Source: CAZZEX01 sp964653285 (GTDB taxonomy: Bacteria; Chloroflexota; Anaerolineae; B4-G1). From it: 16,056 nucleotides of DNA. The position numbers were made by a program, and so were the translations under genes. The stretch is taken from the NCBI GenBank assembly GCA_964653285.1, contig CAZZEX010000108.1, positions 1 to 16,056 of the forward strand. Direction: 5' to 3'. Shown here one piece after another: positions 7,045 to 13,098 of the stretch. The notes under the pieces are model-generated. The model had not been told where the DNA came from, did no database searches, and was given only the letters and a program-made list of their open reading frames with translations. Position 1 is the stretch's first letter. Every line of letters starts with the position of its first letter.

Positions 7045-7686
7045 TCACCGAAACTCTATCCCGTCCGGCAGGCTCTCGATCTGCTCCTTCAACGGTTGAA
7101 AGACCGCGCGCAGATCCCCAACCGCCGAATCCAACCCCGCTTCCCCCAGTTTGATGTGCACCGGCACGGTCATCTGGATGGGGATAGTCTGGCTGACCGG
7201 CACGTTCATGCGCACGGGGATGGTCTGGCTGACCGGCACGACCATGCTCAGATGGACTGGCAGACGTAGGCCGGCAGGCAAGGAGAGAGAAACGTAGCCA
7301 TTGATTATACCGCCGCCGGCGGGCAGATCGAACCGAGCAGGCAGGCCGTTAAGCGGCACCGACTGTTGCAATACAACGGCTGTGTTCTGTTCGATAGACA
7401 ACTGAAAGTCTATCGGGAGTGGTTGGTCAAGCGGCAGGTCGAACTGGATGGGGATGGACTTGTCTATCTGAACGGTGGTATCAATCGTAGCATCGCCCAG
7501 CCCGACGAAGGCGGCGTCCAGGTCGTTGAACAGCGGCTGGACTAAGCCGACCTTGAGGGCAAAGACGGTCCGGAGGGCTGGTATACTTATCACGAGCAGC
7601 AAAACGACCAGAACGAAGTTGACGATGAACGAGAAGGTGATAGCGATGTTCCTAAAGGCATTCCAGAAACGCTTCAGTCCTTCCAT
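7045..7686 (-). CDS. Single-pass membrane protein with repeated beta motifs
   Basis: I chose the ATG at 7686 because AAGGAGGT stands seven bases upstream; a longer frame starting at 7764 runs back through repeat-derived sequence. The 213-residue product has a basic, aromatic N-terminus, one transmembrane helix (about 16-38, FSFIVNFVLVVLLLVISIPAL) and a long region (70-180) of alternating hydrophobic and polar residues. This region includes IPIQFDLPLDQPLPIDFQL and a 12-residue tandem (VPVSQTIPVRMN, then VPVSQTIPIQMT). This looks like extracytoplasmic beta-solenoid or stacked strands. The last 25 residues are again helical. I do not recognise a named family. The gene directly precedes the membrane ATPase and probably forms a complex or pathway with it; that is inference. 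Confidence 0.75.
   Translation of the reverse strand: MEGLKRFWNAFRNIAITFSFIVNFVLVVLLLVISIPALRTVFALKVGLVQPLFNDLDAAFVGLGDATIDTTVQIDKSIPIQFDLPLDQPLPIDFQLSIEQNTAVVLQQSVPLNGLPARFDLPAGGGIINGYVSLSLPAGLRLPVHLSMVVPVSQTIPVRMNVPVSQTIPIQMTVPVHIKLGEAGLDSAVGDLRAVFQPLKEQIESLPDGIEFR
7165..7236 (-). repeat. Tandem 36-bp repeat inside the membrane protein gene
   Basis: Two adjacent 36-base units (7165-7200 and 7201-7236) match at 30 of 36 positions and encode the 12-residue VPVSQTIP units. The internal tandem suggests the beta-strand region grows by unit duplication. Confidence 0.8.
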
Positions 7687-7772
7687 CACACGACCTCCTT
7701 GCACTGGCAAGTTGGGAGACCCTGGTAGATTGGTAAATTGAGAAACCGGGGACCAGTCTGCCAATCATATTA

Positions 7773-7921
7773 GGCAATAGCGCAAAACTCACCCTGTCAC
7801 CCTGAGCGGCCTGCCCTGAGCGCAGTGAAGGGAAGCGAAGGGCCTCCACCAGAGCAGAGGGAGATTCTTCGCTACGCTCAGAATGACGGCTAGCCGTCAG
7901 GGCGACTTTTGCGATACTGCC
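7773..7921. mobile_element. Second MITE-like element with imperfect inverted arms
   Basis: The 26 bases at 7773-7798 match the reverse complement of 7896-7921 at 21 positions (shared core CGCAAAA and CCCTG). Between the arms are modules of the same repeat family as at 4821-4991: CCTGAGCGGCCTGCCCTGAGCGC... and GCTACGCTCAGAATGACGG. The whole unit can fold into one long hairpin. The right arm forms the 3' end of the truncated ABC permease frame, so insertion probably caused or accompanied that truncation. The left arm lies about 90 bases upstream of the membrane protein gene and may affect its expression. Confidence 0.55.
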
Positions 7922-8064
7922 ATATTAGCATCATTAGGCAAAAAACACAACCGATGGCACCGATGAGTGGCATCAATAGCGGCGTGGCGAAGAGGAAGAA
8001 GAGCGTCCGCCGGTCGCGCAGCAGATCAAGCGCCTCCTTGGCAAAGATGATAGCACTTAAACAT
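7890..8064 (-). pseudogene. Remnant of an ABC-2 type permease (NatB-like)
   Basis: An ATG at 8064 overlaps the end of the ABC ATPase remnant, as in natAB-type operons. Its frame reads MFKCYHLCQGGA and stops. Removing one base (the T at 8055) restores MFKAIIFAKEALDLLRDRRTLFFLFATPLLMPLIGAI, the classic start of NatB-type permeases (RKE..D.LRDRRTL...P). The protein then ends after about 40 recognisable residues in sequence of the MITE-like arm, whereas full permeases have about 400 residues and six membrane helices. The gene is therefore both frameshifted and truncated and cannot make a transporter. Confidence 0.75.
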
Positions 8065-8355
8065 CCGTCCGATCCTCCGAGTGCTCCCGCCGCCAGAACT
8101 GGTACCAGCGGCGCTTGCGCTTCTGTTCCCGCAGGTCGGCCCACAACTGTTCCTCGCCCACGACGCGCACGAACGCTTCCTCCAGGTCGGCCGCGCCGGT
8201 CCGAGCGATGAGGGCCGCTGGCGTGCCCACCGCCTGTAAACGTCCCCTGTGGATAATGGCAATGCGATCGCACAACCGCTGCGCCTCGCTCATCAGGTGA
8301 GTGGAGAGCAGGACACAACGCCCCTCGTCGCGGAAGCGGGCGATGTCACTGCTGC
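8057..8355 (-). pseudogene. C-terminal remnant of an ABC transporter ATPase (NatA-like)
   Basis: The readable frame begins near 8355 with DIARFRDEGRCVLLSTHLMSEAQRLCDR and continues as IAIIHRGRLQAVGTPAALI to a TAA at 8057. This is the end of an ABC ATPase: the H-loop histidine lies in LLSTHLMSEA, followed by the usual helper region and an E-rich tail (DLEEAFVRVVGEE). The Walker A, Q-loop, signature and Walker B motifs are all missing, since upstream of about 8355 the homology stops and the frame soon meets a stop codon. It is a deletion remnant. It overlaps the permease remnant by 8 bases, preserving the original operon junction. Confidence 0.8.
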
Positions 8356-8500
8356 CAATCCTGTCCGTTATGTCAACGTTTCACGTGTTACATTGCCACC
8401 CACGGCAGTCAAGGGAAACAGGGCCACAGTGTCCCCAGCGCAGTCCCCACAGCGATGCCGCTGCAAATGAAGAGAGTGAGCGCCAGGTGTGAGATGTGGC

Positions 8501-8950
8501 CTAACTCCCAGCCGCCGCGCTGTCAACGGCTGCCTGCTCTTGCCAGCGCACGTTGACCAGGTAATAGGCAAAGACGAGCAGATCGGCGTCCACCGGACCT
8601 ATGATCGTCAGGTAGGCACCCCGGCGGAAGATTCCCCGCGGTTGGATCTCCAGCAGCGTCGTCCCTGCCTCGTCAATCAAATGCCAGCCGCGGGACCAGA
8701 AGCCAGCAGGCTCCAACTCGTACACCTCCCAAACTCGACGACCATCTTACATCGCCCAAAGCCAGGCGGACGAGCCACGCCCATCGTGCCAACTCCGCCA
8801 CCCGCTTGTCTGCCGCACCACCAACTCCCGCCCACCAGAGGAACGAAATATTCCGCCTGTGCTGAAGGCGGGCAAAGTCAACTCCCCCAAGACTGTCGCC
8901 GCCGTCCGCATACGGTGATGGGTGGTGAAGAAACCGGAGACAGGGATCAA
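8501..8950 (-). pseudogene. Unknown gene broken by an in-frame stop
   Basis: A frame beginning with TTG at 8950, overlapping the gntR stop, runs for 150 codons to a TAG at 8501 but is interrupted by a single TAA at 8747-8749. The part before the stop contains GGRELVVRQTSGWRS. The part after it contains EVYELEPAGFWSRGWHLIDEAGTTLLEI, then GAYLTIIGPVDADLLVFAYYLV and a C-terminal QEQAAVDSAAAGS. Both halves have the same beta-strand-rich, W- and G-rich character, which suggests one former protein; I cannot name the family. A GTG at 8725 could still start a 74-residue product. Downstream, 8409-8490 encodes a single hydrophobic stretch (LALTLFICSGIAVGTALGTL) in another frame, perhaps a further remnant. 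Confidence 0.55.
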
Positions 8951-9342
8951 TCACCGTTCTCTTCTCGCCAGCGCGCCAGTTCCCCTTCAAATGCCGCGGC
9001 GGTCTCGCCTGGGGCATACCCCAGCGTGCGCGCCTCACCGAGGGCCGTGCGTGCAATGACCTGCAGTTTCTCCTGCCGCATGCGGGCCATCTGCCCCTCA
9101 TCTGGCACACCTGCGACGAAGGTGCCCCGACCCCGTTGGGTTGAGATGACGCCATCGCGGTCCAGGTCGAGGTAAACGCGGGCGACGGTGTTGTAGTTCA
9201 CCCGCAGGCTGGCGGCCAACTCGCGGATGGTGGGGAGTTGGTCGCCGGGCCGCAGTTGGCCAGCGGCGATGAGGGAGCGAATCCGCTCCTCGACCTGGAC
9301 ATAGATGGGAACTTTACTTTCCGATTCGATGCGTAGCTTCAT
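8947..9342 (-). CDS. GntR-family regulator, YtrA subfamily
   Basis: The 131-residue protein has an N-terminal winged-helix DNA-binding domain (about 10-78): VPIYVQVEERIRSLIAAGQL, RPGDQLPTIRELAASLRVN and NTVARVYLDLDRDGVISTQRGRGTFV, which is nearly the family consensus. The C-terminal part (80-131) is a short helical dimerisation tail, as in YtrA proteins. YtrA-type regulators normally repress the ABC transporter operon in which they lie. Here the genes that follow are remnants of such a transporter, so the regulator appears to have outlived its targets. Its promoter and a palindromic site lie directly upstream. Confidence 0.93.
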   Translation of the reverse strand: MKLRIESESKVPIYVQVEERIRSLIAAGQLRPGDQLPTIRELAASLRVNYNTVARVYLDLDRDGVISTQRGRGTFVAGVPDEGQMARMRQEKLQVIARTALGEARTLGYAPGETAAAFEGELARWREENGD

Positions 9343-9348
9343 ATCTCG

Positions 9349-9358
9349 TAGTATACTA
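9349..9358. promoter_or_regulatory. Candidate GntR operator palindrome
   Basis: TAGTATACTA is a perfect 10-bp palindrome between the predicted gntR transcription start and its start codon at 9342. Small palindromes of this kind in the leader are where YtrA-type repressors bind, so autoregulation is likely. Binding by this protein is an inference. Confidence 0.5.
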
Positions 9359-9376
9359 AATCATTAATTCAATAAT

Positions 9377-9405
9377 ATTATAGTACAATCTCTGGGGTTT
9401 GTCAA
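9377..9405 (-). promoter_or_regulatory. Consensus promoter of gntR
   Basis: On the minus strand TTGACA (9400-9405) and TATAAT (9377-9382) are separated by exactly 17 bases, a perfect sigma-70 consensus. Transcription would start near 9370, just ahead of the palindrome at 9349-9358. A promoter this strong usually needs a repressor. Confidence 0.75.
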
Positions 9406-9800
9406 GAGGACGAGGGGGATTGGAGATTCGTTGCTGGTTGCTGACCCGTCGCTTGTGTTATGCACGGCCTGACGTTATACTGTATGCGGAGTGGGAGTGG
9501 CCCCACCAGCGGCCTTACCTGGGCGTGTGTGTCCACCAACTGGAGGAGGACGCGGAGGTGCTGGAGGTTGTCCCGGAAAGCCCTGCTGAAGAGGCAGGCC
9601 TGCACAAGAGAGACTTGATCCTGGCAGTGGACGGCGATGAGATAACCCGGGAGACGCCGCTGATGATCCTCATCGCTGCCCACGGACCGGGCGACACAGT
9701 GATGCTGACCATCGAGCAGGACGGTCGAGAGCGGGAGATCGAGGTCGAGTTGGGCAAGTGGCCAGTCCCGGAGGAACCCGGGGAGATGCGGGGAGGGTAA
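9399..9800 (+). CDS. PDZ-domain protein, start uncertain
   Basis: Residues 41-125 of the longest frame form a PDZ domain of the HtrA/DegP type. YLGVCVHQLEEDAEVLEVVPESPAEEAGLHKRDLILAVDG gives the carboxylate-binding loop (YLGV) and the GL-x-x-x-D-x-I core, followed by GDTVMLTIEQDGREREIEVELG. No protease domain is present. The TTG at 9399 is only the outer limit: it overlaps the gntR -35 box, and a promoter-like pair at 9453-9481 would start transcription inside this frame. In-frame GTG at 9525 would cut into the domain. The protein may therefore be a short stand-alone PDZ protein or the tail of a lost protease. It ends 13 bases before the next gene, whose ribosome site lies in its last codons, so the two are co-transcribed. 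Confidence 0.65.
   Translation: MSRGRGGLEIRCWLLTRRLCYARPDVILYAEWEWPHQRPYLGVCVHQLEEDAEVLEVVPESPAEEAGLHKRDLILAVDGDEITRETPLMILIAAHGPGDTVMLTIEQDGREREIEVELGKWPVPEEPGEMRGG
9453..9481 (+). promoter_or_regulatory. Possible promoter within the PDZ gene
   Basis: TTGTGT (9453-9458), a 17-base spacer and TATACT (9476-9481) form a plausible plus-strand promoter. It would produce a transcript starting near 9488 that serves the PDZ core and the following nucleosidase-like gene. The -35 is weak. Confidence 0.4.
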
Positions 9801-9813
9801 CAGGGCCGGCAAA

Positions 9814-10572
9814 ATGCGTATACTGATCACCCCGACTCGTCGAGAAAGCCAGACGGTGCTCAGATCGCTGCCCGGCGCTGCACTTGATCCGGGATGGGAC
9901 GTCCCCGCCTGGCGGACGGACAATCTGCTGCTCGTCGAGCCGGGTATGGGGCCGGAGTTGACGGCGGCCCTGCTGCCGCGCATCGAACCGCTGGATCCCC
10001 AGGCGGTGTGGCTCTTCGGCTGGTGCGGCGGATTGACGCCGGAACTGGGACTCGGTGACCTGGTGCTGGCCGACGCGACCATCTTCTCCAATAGAGCCGA
10101 CGGGCCCACGGCGCGGCTCCCACACCCACCGCCCGCCCCCCTGGTGGCGCAGGTGCGCCACCACGCGGAGGAACTGGGGCGGCGGATAGCCGTCGGGCCG
10201 GTGCTCACCTCGGACAAGGTGCTGGCGAGCGTGGAGCAGAAACGGGCCGGGGCGGCCGCAGGCGCAGTGGCTGTCGAGATGGAGGCCGGGCCACTGGCCC
10301 GCTGGGCTGTTGCGCGAGGTGTGCTATTCGTGCACCTGCGCGTGGTGCTCGACCCACTCACGTCGCCGCTGCCAGTGACGCATCTACCCACCGACGCACA
10401 CGGCAACACCCCACCGCTGAAGATGCTTCCCTACGTGCTGACTCACCCTCCTGAGTTATCGGCGCTGTGGAAACTGATGCGACAGGCAGGTGTGGCTGGC
10501 CAGACGATGGTGGACGTGATAGCGGCGTTGACCCGGCCCGGCGGCCCGCTGGCCCCAATGCCGCTCGCCTGA
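9814..10572 (+). CDS. Nucleoside phosphorylase/nucleosidase-family protein
   Basis: The 252-residue protein belongs to the PNP/MTAN (phosphorylase) fold. The phosphate/ribose loop region reads WLFGWCGGLTPELGLGDLVLAD (66-87), the segment TSDKVL lies at 132-137, and the ribose-binding VEMEAGPLA is at 154-162. The purine-binding Asp region reads LRVVLDP (175-181, D180 at the usual catalytic position). These features match nucleosidases such as MTA/SAH or futalosine hydrolases and HpnG-like proteins; the exact substrate cannot be decided. The N-terminus MRILITPT is typical. Position 93-110 (Arg/Pro-rich) and the long C-terminal part (185-252) differ from MTAN. The gene follows the PDZ gene with a GGGAGG site in the preceding stop region. 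Confidence 0.78.
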   Translation: MRILITPTRRESQTVLRSLPGAALDPGWDVPAWRTDNLLLVEPGMGPELTAALLPRIEPLDPQAVWLFGWCGGLTPELGLGDLVLADATIFSNRADGPTARLPHPPPAPLVAQVRHHAEELGRRIAVGPVLTSDKVLASVEQKRAGAAAGAVAVEMEAGPLARWAVARGVLFVHLRVVLDPLTSPLPVTHLPTDAHGNTPPLKMLPYVLTHPPELSALWKLMRQAGVAGQTMVDVIAALTRPGGPLAPMPLA

Positions 10573-10593
10573 TAAGGGGTGCACCCTTCCCGC

Positions 10594-10622
10594 TTGCCTT
10601 CTCCCCAACCATCGAGTAGAAT
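10594..10622 (+). promoter_or_regulatory. Predicted promoter of the dehydrogenase gene
   Basis: TTGCCT (10594-10599), a 17-base spacer and TAGAAT (10617-10622) lie in the 111-base gap before the dehydrogenase. The resulting leader would be about 55 bases and includes the hairpin at 10645-10672. Confidence 0.45.
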
Positions 10623-10644
10623 AGACCCACCAACCCACACGACG

Positions 10645-10672
10645 CTCTGGTCGGTCTCTGATCGAGCCAGAG
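10645..10672 (+). other. Leader hairpin abutting the ribosome site
   Basis: CTCTGG (10645-10650) pairs with CCAGAG (10667-10672), and TCG/CGA can extend the stem inward. The right arm merges with the AGGAGGAGG ribosome site of the dehydrogenase, so folding could limit ribosome access. No known riboswitch class is recognised. Confidence 0.4.
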
Positions 10673-10683
10673 GAGGAGGACAA

Positions 10684-11802
10684 ATGCCCAAGTACCGCAT
10701 CGCGCTGATGCCCGGCGACGGCATCGGCAAAGACGTGATGGACGCCGCCCAGATCGTGCTCGATAAAATCAGGCTCGACGCCGAATACGTCCCCGCCGAC
10801 ATCGGCTGGGAATTCTGGTGCCAGGAGGGCGACCCGCTGCCACAGCGGACAATTGACACCCTCAAGACCTGCGACTGCGCCCTCTTCGCCGCTATCACCT
10901 CCAAGCCCAAGGAGGAGGCCCAGGCCGAACTGACCCCCGAACTGCAGGGCCAGGGGCTGGTCTACCGCAGCCCCATCGTGCGCATGCGCCAGACGTTCGA
11001 TCTCTACGTCAACCTGCGCCCTTGCAAAGCCTTCAAGGGCAACCCACTCAACTTCCGGGACGATATTGACCTGGCCGTCTTCCGGGAGAACACACAGGGC
11101 CTCTACGCTGGGATCGAGTTCCACCCACTGCCGGAGGAAGTGCGGGCGGCGCTGGAGGCCCACAGCCCTCGCATGGCCGCCTTCCAGTCCGTGCCCTCGG
11201 AGGACATCGCCATCTCCTGCCGCATCTTCACCCGTGATGGTTGCCGCCGCATCGTGCGCCGTGCCTTCGAGTACGCCCAGGCCCACGGCTACCCCACCGT
11301 CACCCTGGTCGAGAAACCCAACGTCATTCGCGAGACCTCCGGGTTGATGGTGCGCGAGGCACGCAAAATCGGAGCCGAGTTCCCTGGGATCGAGTTATGG
11401 GAGGCGAATGTGGACGCGATGGCAATGTGGCTGGTCAAGAACCCGCAGGACTACGGCGTGCTCGTCTCCAGCAACATGTTCGGCGACATCATCTCTGACC
11501 TGGCGGCGCAGTTGGTGGGCGGGCTGGGGTTCGCCTCCAGCGGCAACATCGGCGCCGACTTCGCCATCTTCGAGCCCACGCACGGCTCGGCCCCCAAGTA
11601 CGCCGGCCTGTATAAAGTCAACCCCACCGCTATGCTGTTGGCAGTCAAACTGATGCTGCAGTGGCTGGGGGAGAAGGAGACGGCGCAGGCACTGGAGCGG
11701 GCCATCGCCGACGTCATCGCCGAGGAGAAAGTGCGCACCTACGACCTGGGGGGGAGCAATACGACGCTGGAGGTGGCGCAGGCAGTAGCAGAACGATTGT
11801 AG
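10684..11802 (+). CDS. Isocitrate/isopropylmalate-family dehydrogenase
   Basis: The 372-residue protein starts at 10684 behind AGGAGGAGG. It carries the whole decarboxylating dehydrogenase pattern: PGDGIGKDV (10-18), RSPIVRMRQTFDLYVNLRP (95-113, substrate arginines R102 and R112), ENTQGLYAGIE (135-145, catalytic Y141), VEKPNV with catalytic K211, and metal-binding D244, D268 and D272 (NVDAMAMWL, MFGDIISD). The coenzyme loop reads HGSAPKYAGLYKVNP. Its K305-Y306 and V312 match the NADP-determining K344, Y345 and V351 of E. coli isocitrate dehydrogenase, although the R395 equivalent is missing. S96 matches S113, but the N115 equivalent is I98. The enzyme oxidises and decarboxylates a 2-hydroxy-3-carboxy acid; isocitrate, homoisocitrate or isopropylmalate are all possible. 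Confidence 0.88.
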   Translation: MPKYRIALMPGDGIGKDVMDAAQIVLDKIRLDAEYVPADIGWEFWCQEGDPLPQRTIDTLKTCDCALFAAITSKPKEEAQAELTPELQGQGLVYRSPIVRMRQTFDLYVNLRPCKAFKGNPLNFRDDIDLAVFRENTQGLYAGIEFHPLPEEVRAALEAHSPRMAAFQSVPSEDIAISCRIFTRDGCRRIVRRAFEYAQAHGYPTVTLVEKPNVIRETSGLMVREARKIGAEFPGIELWEANVDAMAMWLVKNPQDYGVLVSSNMFGDIISDLAAQLVGGLGFASSGNIGADFAIFEPTHGSAPKYAGLYKVNPTAMLLAVKLMLQWLGEKETAQALERAIADVIAEEKVRTYDLGGSNTTLEVAQAVAERL

Positions 11803-11843
11803 TCAGGAGGCCGGAGGCAAGACGCAGGAGGGGCGAGTATGGC

Positions 11844-11886
11844 TGTAGCGCCCCGGCACACCTCCTCTGCCACGGAGGGGGCTACA
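11844..11886 (+). other. Imperfect inverted repeat after the dehydrogenase gene
   Basis: TGTAGC(G)CCCC at 11844-11854 pairs with GGGGGCTACA ending at 11886, with one bulge; a CCTCC/GGAGG pair lies inside. There is no T tract. It may be a transcript-end structure or another repeat. No gene is seen between 11803 and 12032. Confidence 0.35.
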
Positions 11887-11995
11887 TGGCCACCTCCACA
11901 GGGGGGAATGGACTTACGAAGAGTATCTGCACTACCGACCTCTGGACGATGACGATGGGCACCCCGCGCAGACGACAGCAGGCGGTTCAGAACCA

Positions 11996-12027
11996 GAAAC
12001 CAGGTTTTCAGGAAAAAACCTGGTTTC
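11996..12027. terminator. Bidirectional terminator-like hairpin
   Basis: A perfect 13-bp inverted repeat (GAAACCAGGTTTT and AAAACCTGGTTTC) with a 6-base loop lies between two converging genes, 194 bases after the dehydrogenase and 6 bases after the prenyltransferase stop on the other strand. The A/T edges of the stem give U-rich tails in both directions, which suits a shared terminator. Similar palindromes may also be dispersed repeats. Confidence 0.6.
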
Positions 12028-12032
12028 AGACA

Positions 12033-12944
12033 TCAAGCCAGCGGCATCATCGCCACAAGGGCCGCTATGTCGGTGAGAGCCCAGGCGTAGAGGGCACGGT
12101 AGAAGCCGCGCTGCTCGTAGGCCACGTCCGCCTGCTGGCGGCGGAGGTACCAGGGGATCAGTACCACAACCCAGGCCAGCAGCGCCAGAACCAGCCCCGC
12201 CGACCGCCAGGCCCAATACCGCTGAACCACCTCCAGGGTCAGGAAGGCGAAGCCCATTCCCACGCCCAGGATGCCCAGGCGCAGCGCGTTCTGCTTGCCC
12301 AAAGCCAGCGCCAGTGTATAGTCCCCACGCCCGGCATCCTCCTCCATCTGGTAAATCTGGGTCAGCGGATAAAAGCCAACGAAGAAGCAGAAGAAGGCCG
12401 CGGCCACGTTGACGATGGGGGGCACCAGGGGTTGGGCAGCGGCAGCCCATCCAGCGTAGATGGTCAGCCCGCCGAAGCCGGTAGCGTTGATGAGAATGTC
12501 TAGCCCGGCCCGGGCCTTGAAACGGAAGGGAGGCACCGAGTAGAGGAGAGACATCACGACACAGATTCCGTAGGCGACGGAGAAGCGCCAACCCAGCGCC
12601 AGGGCGATGGGGATGCCCAGGGCTGTCAGGACCAGGGCAAAGGGAGCCAGATAGCGCGGAACGAGAGGTGGATCGTCCAAATAACCGATGTCTCCCTCGT
12701 CCCTGTCGAAGACGCTGTTGAGCGCCAGCGTGCCGCCGTTGCCCAGTATCCCCCAGACCAGCGCAGCCAGCGCCCAGCAGGCCAGACGGTCGCCGGAGAG
12801 GTCGAGGCCGATGGCCAGTAGGAAGCCGACCGACATGTGAGCGGTCACGATGGCCCAGGCCCGGGGGCGAAGGTGCAGCACATAGGGTACCCAACTGGCG
12901 GGCAGGATACGGGCAAAAAACTGACGGGCACGATACTGGTGCAT
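12033..12944 (-). CDS. UbiA-family prenyltransferase
   Basis: The 303-residue protein is an integral membrane protein with about eight to nine hydrophobic helices, as usual for UbiA enzymes, which join a polyprenyl diphosphate to an aromatic or other acceptor in the membrane. The first Asp-rich motif is NSVFDRDEGD (76-85) and the second is QMEEDAGRGD (199-208), followed by YTLALALG like the family's TLPVRLG. Both Mg-diphosphate motifs depart a little from NDxxDxxxD and DxxxD. The segment between has YSVPPFRFKARAGLDILINATGFG (135-158), a typical UbiA loop. The start at 12944 has an AAAGGAG site six bases upstream. Likely roles are quinone, chlorophyll-like, heme or lipid synthesis; the neighbours do not decide which. 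Confidence 0.9.
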   Translation of the reverse strand: MHQYRARQFFARILPASWVPYVLHLRPRAWAIVTAHMSVGFLLAIGLDLSGDRLACWALAALVWGILGNGGTLALNSVFDRDEGDIGYLDDPPLVPRYLAPFALVLTALGIPIALALGWRFSVAYGICVVMSLLYSVPPFRFKARAGLDILINATGFGGLTIYAGWAAAAQPLVPPIVNVAAAFFCFFVGFYPLTQIYQMEEDAGRGDYTLALALGKQNALRLGILGVGMGFAFLTLEVVQRYWAWRSAGLVLALLAWVVVLIPWYLRRQQADVAYEQRGFYRALYAWALTDIAALVAMMPLA

Positions 12945-12976
12945 AGAAGACTCCTTTCCGAGAGAAGAATGGACGT

Positions 12977-13004
12977 AGTGTACTCAGATTTCACGAAACG
13001 TCAA
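12977..13004 (-). promoter_or_regulatory. Predicted promoter of the prenyltransferase gene
   Basis: On the minus strand TTGACG (12999-13004), a 16-base spacer and TACACT (12977-12982) lie about 33 bases ahead of the start codon. The -35 borders directly on the 7-mer repeat array at 13008. Confidence 0.5.
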
Positions 13005-13007
13005 GAA

Positions 13008-13077
13008 GGAGTATGGAGTACGGAGTAGGAAGTATGGGGAAGATGCTGCATTACTCCCTACCTACTCCTTACTACCT
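13008..13077. repeat. Tandem GGAGTAN 7-mers with inverted copies
   Basis: Four adjacent 7-mers, GGAGTAT, GGAGTAC, GGAGTAG and GAAGTAT, cover 13008-13035. About 16 bases later, 13052-13077 carries the complementary units TACTCCC, TACTCCT and TACTACC. The two halves can pair. The array fills the gap between the divergent prenyltransferase and PrpD-like genes, 12 bases before the latter's ribosome site. Confidence 0.75.
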
Positions 13078-13098
13078 TTCACCCACACGGAGGTACCG

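Noticed and set aside
7171..7242. CRISPR-like tandem repeat
   Set aside because: Only two adjacent units without spacers, in frame within a gene and encoding a protein repeat.
8248..8256. Perfect DnaA box TGTGGATAA near a dnaN-containing window
   Set aside because: It is a single copy inside the ABC ATPase remnant, encoding part of the conserved IIHRG segment, about 7 kb from dnaN, with no box cluster or AT-rich region.
10578..10587. Palindrome GGGTGCACCC after the nucleosidase-like gene as a terminator
   Set aside because: No loop and no T tract; could be chance in GC-rich sequence.
11932..12894. 320-codon minus-strand frame overlapping the prenyltransferase
   Set aside because: It is the same DNA in another frame, Arg/Gly/Pro-rich; the 12033-12944 frame has the membrane helices and Asp motifs.
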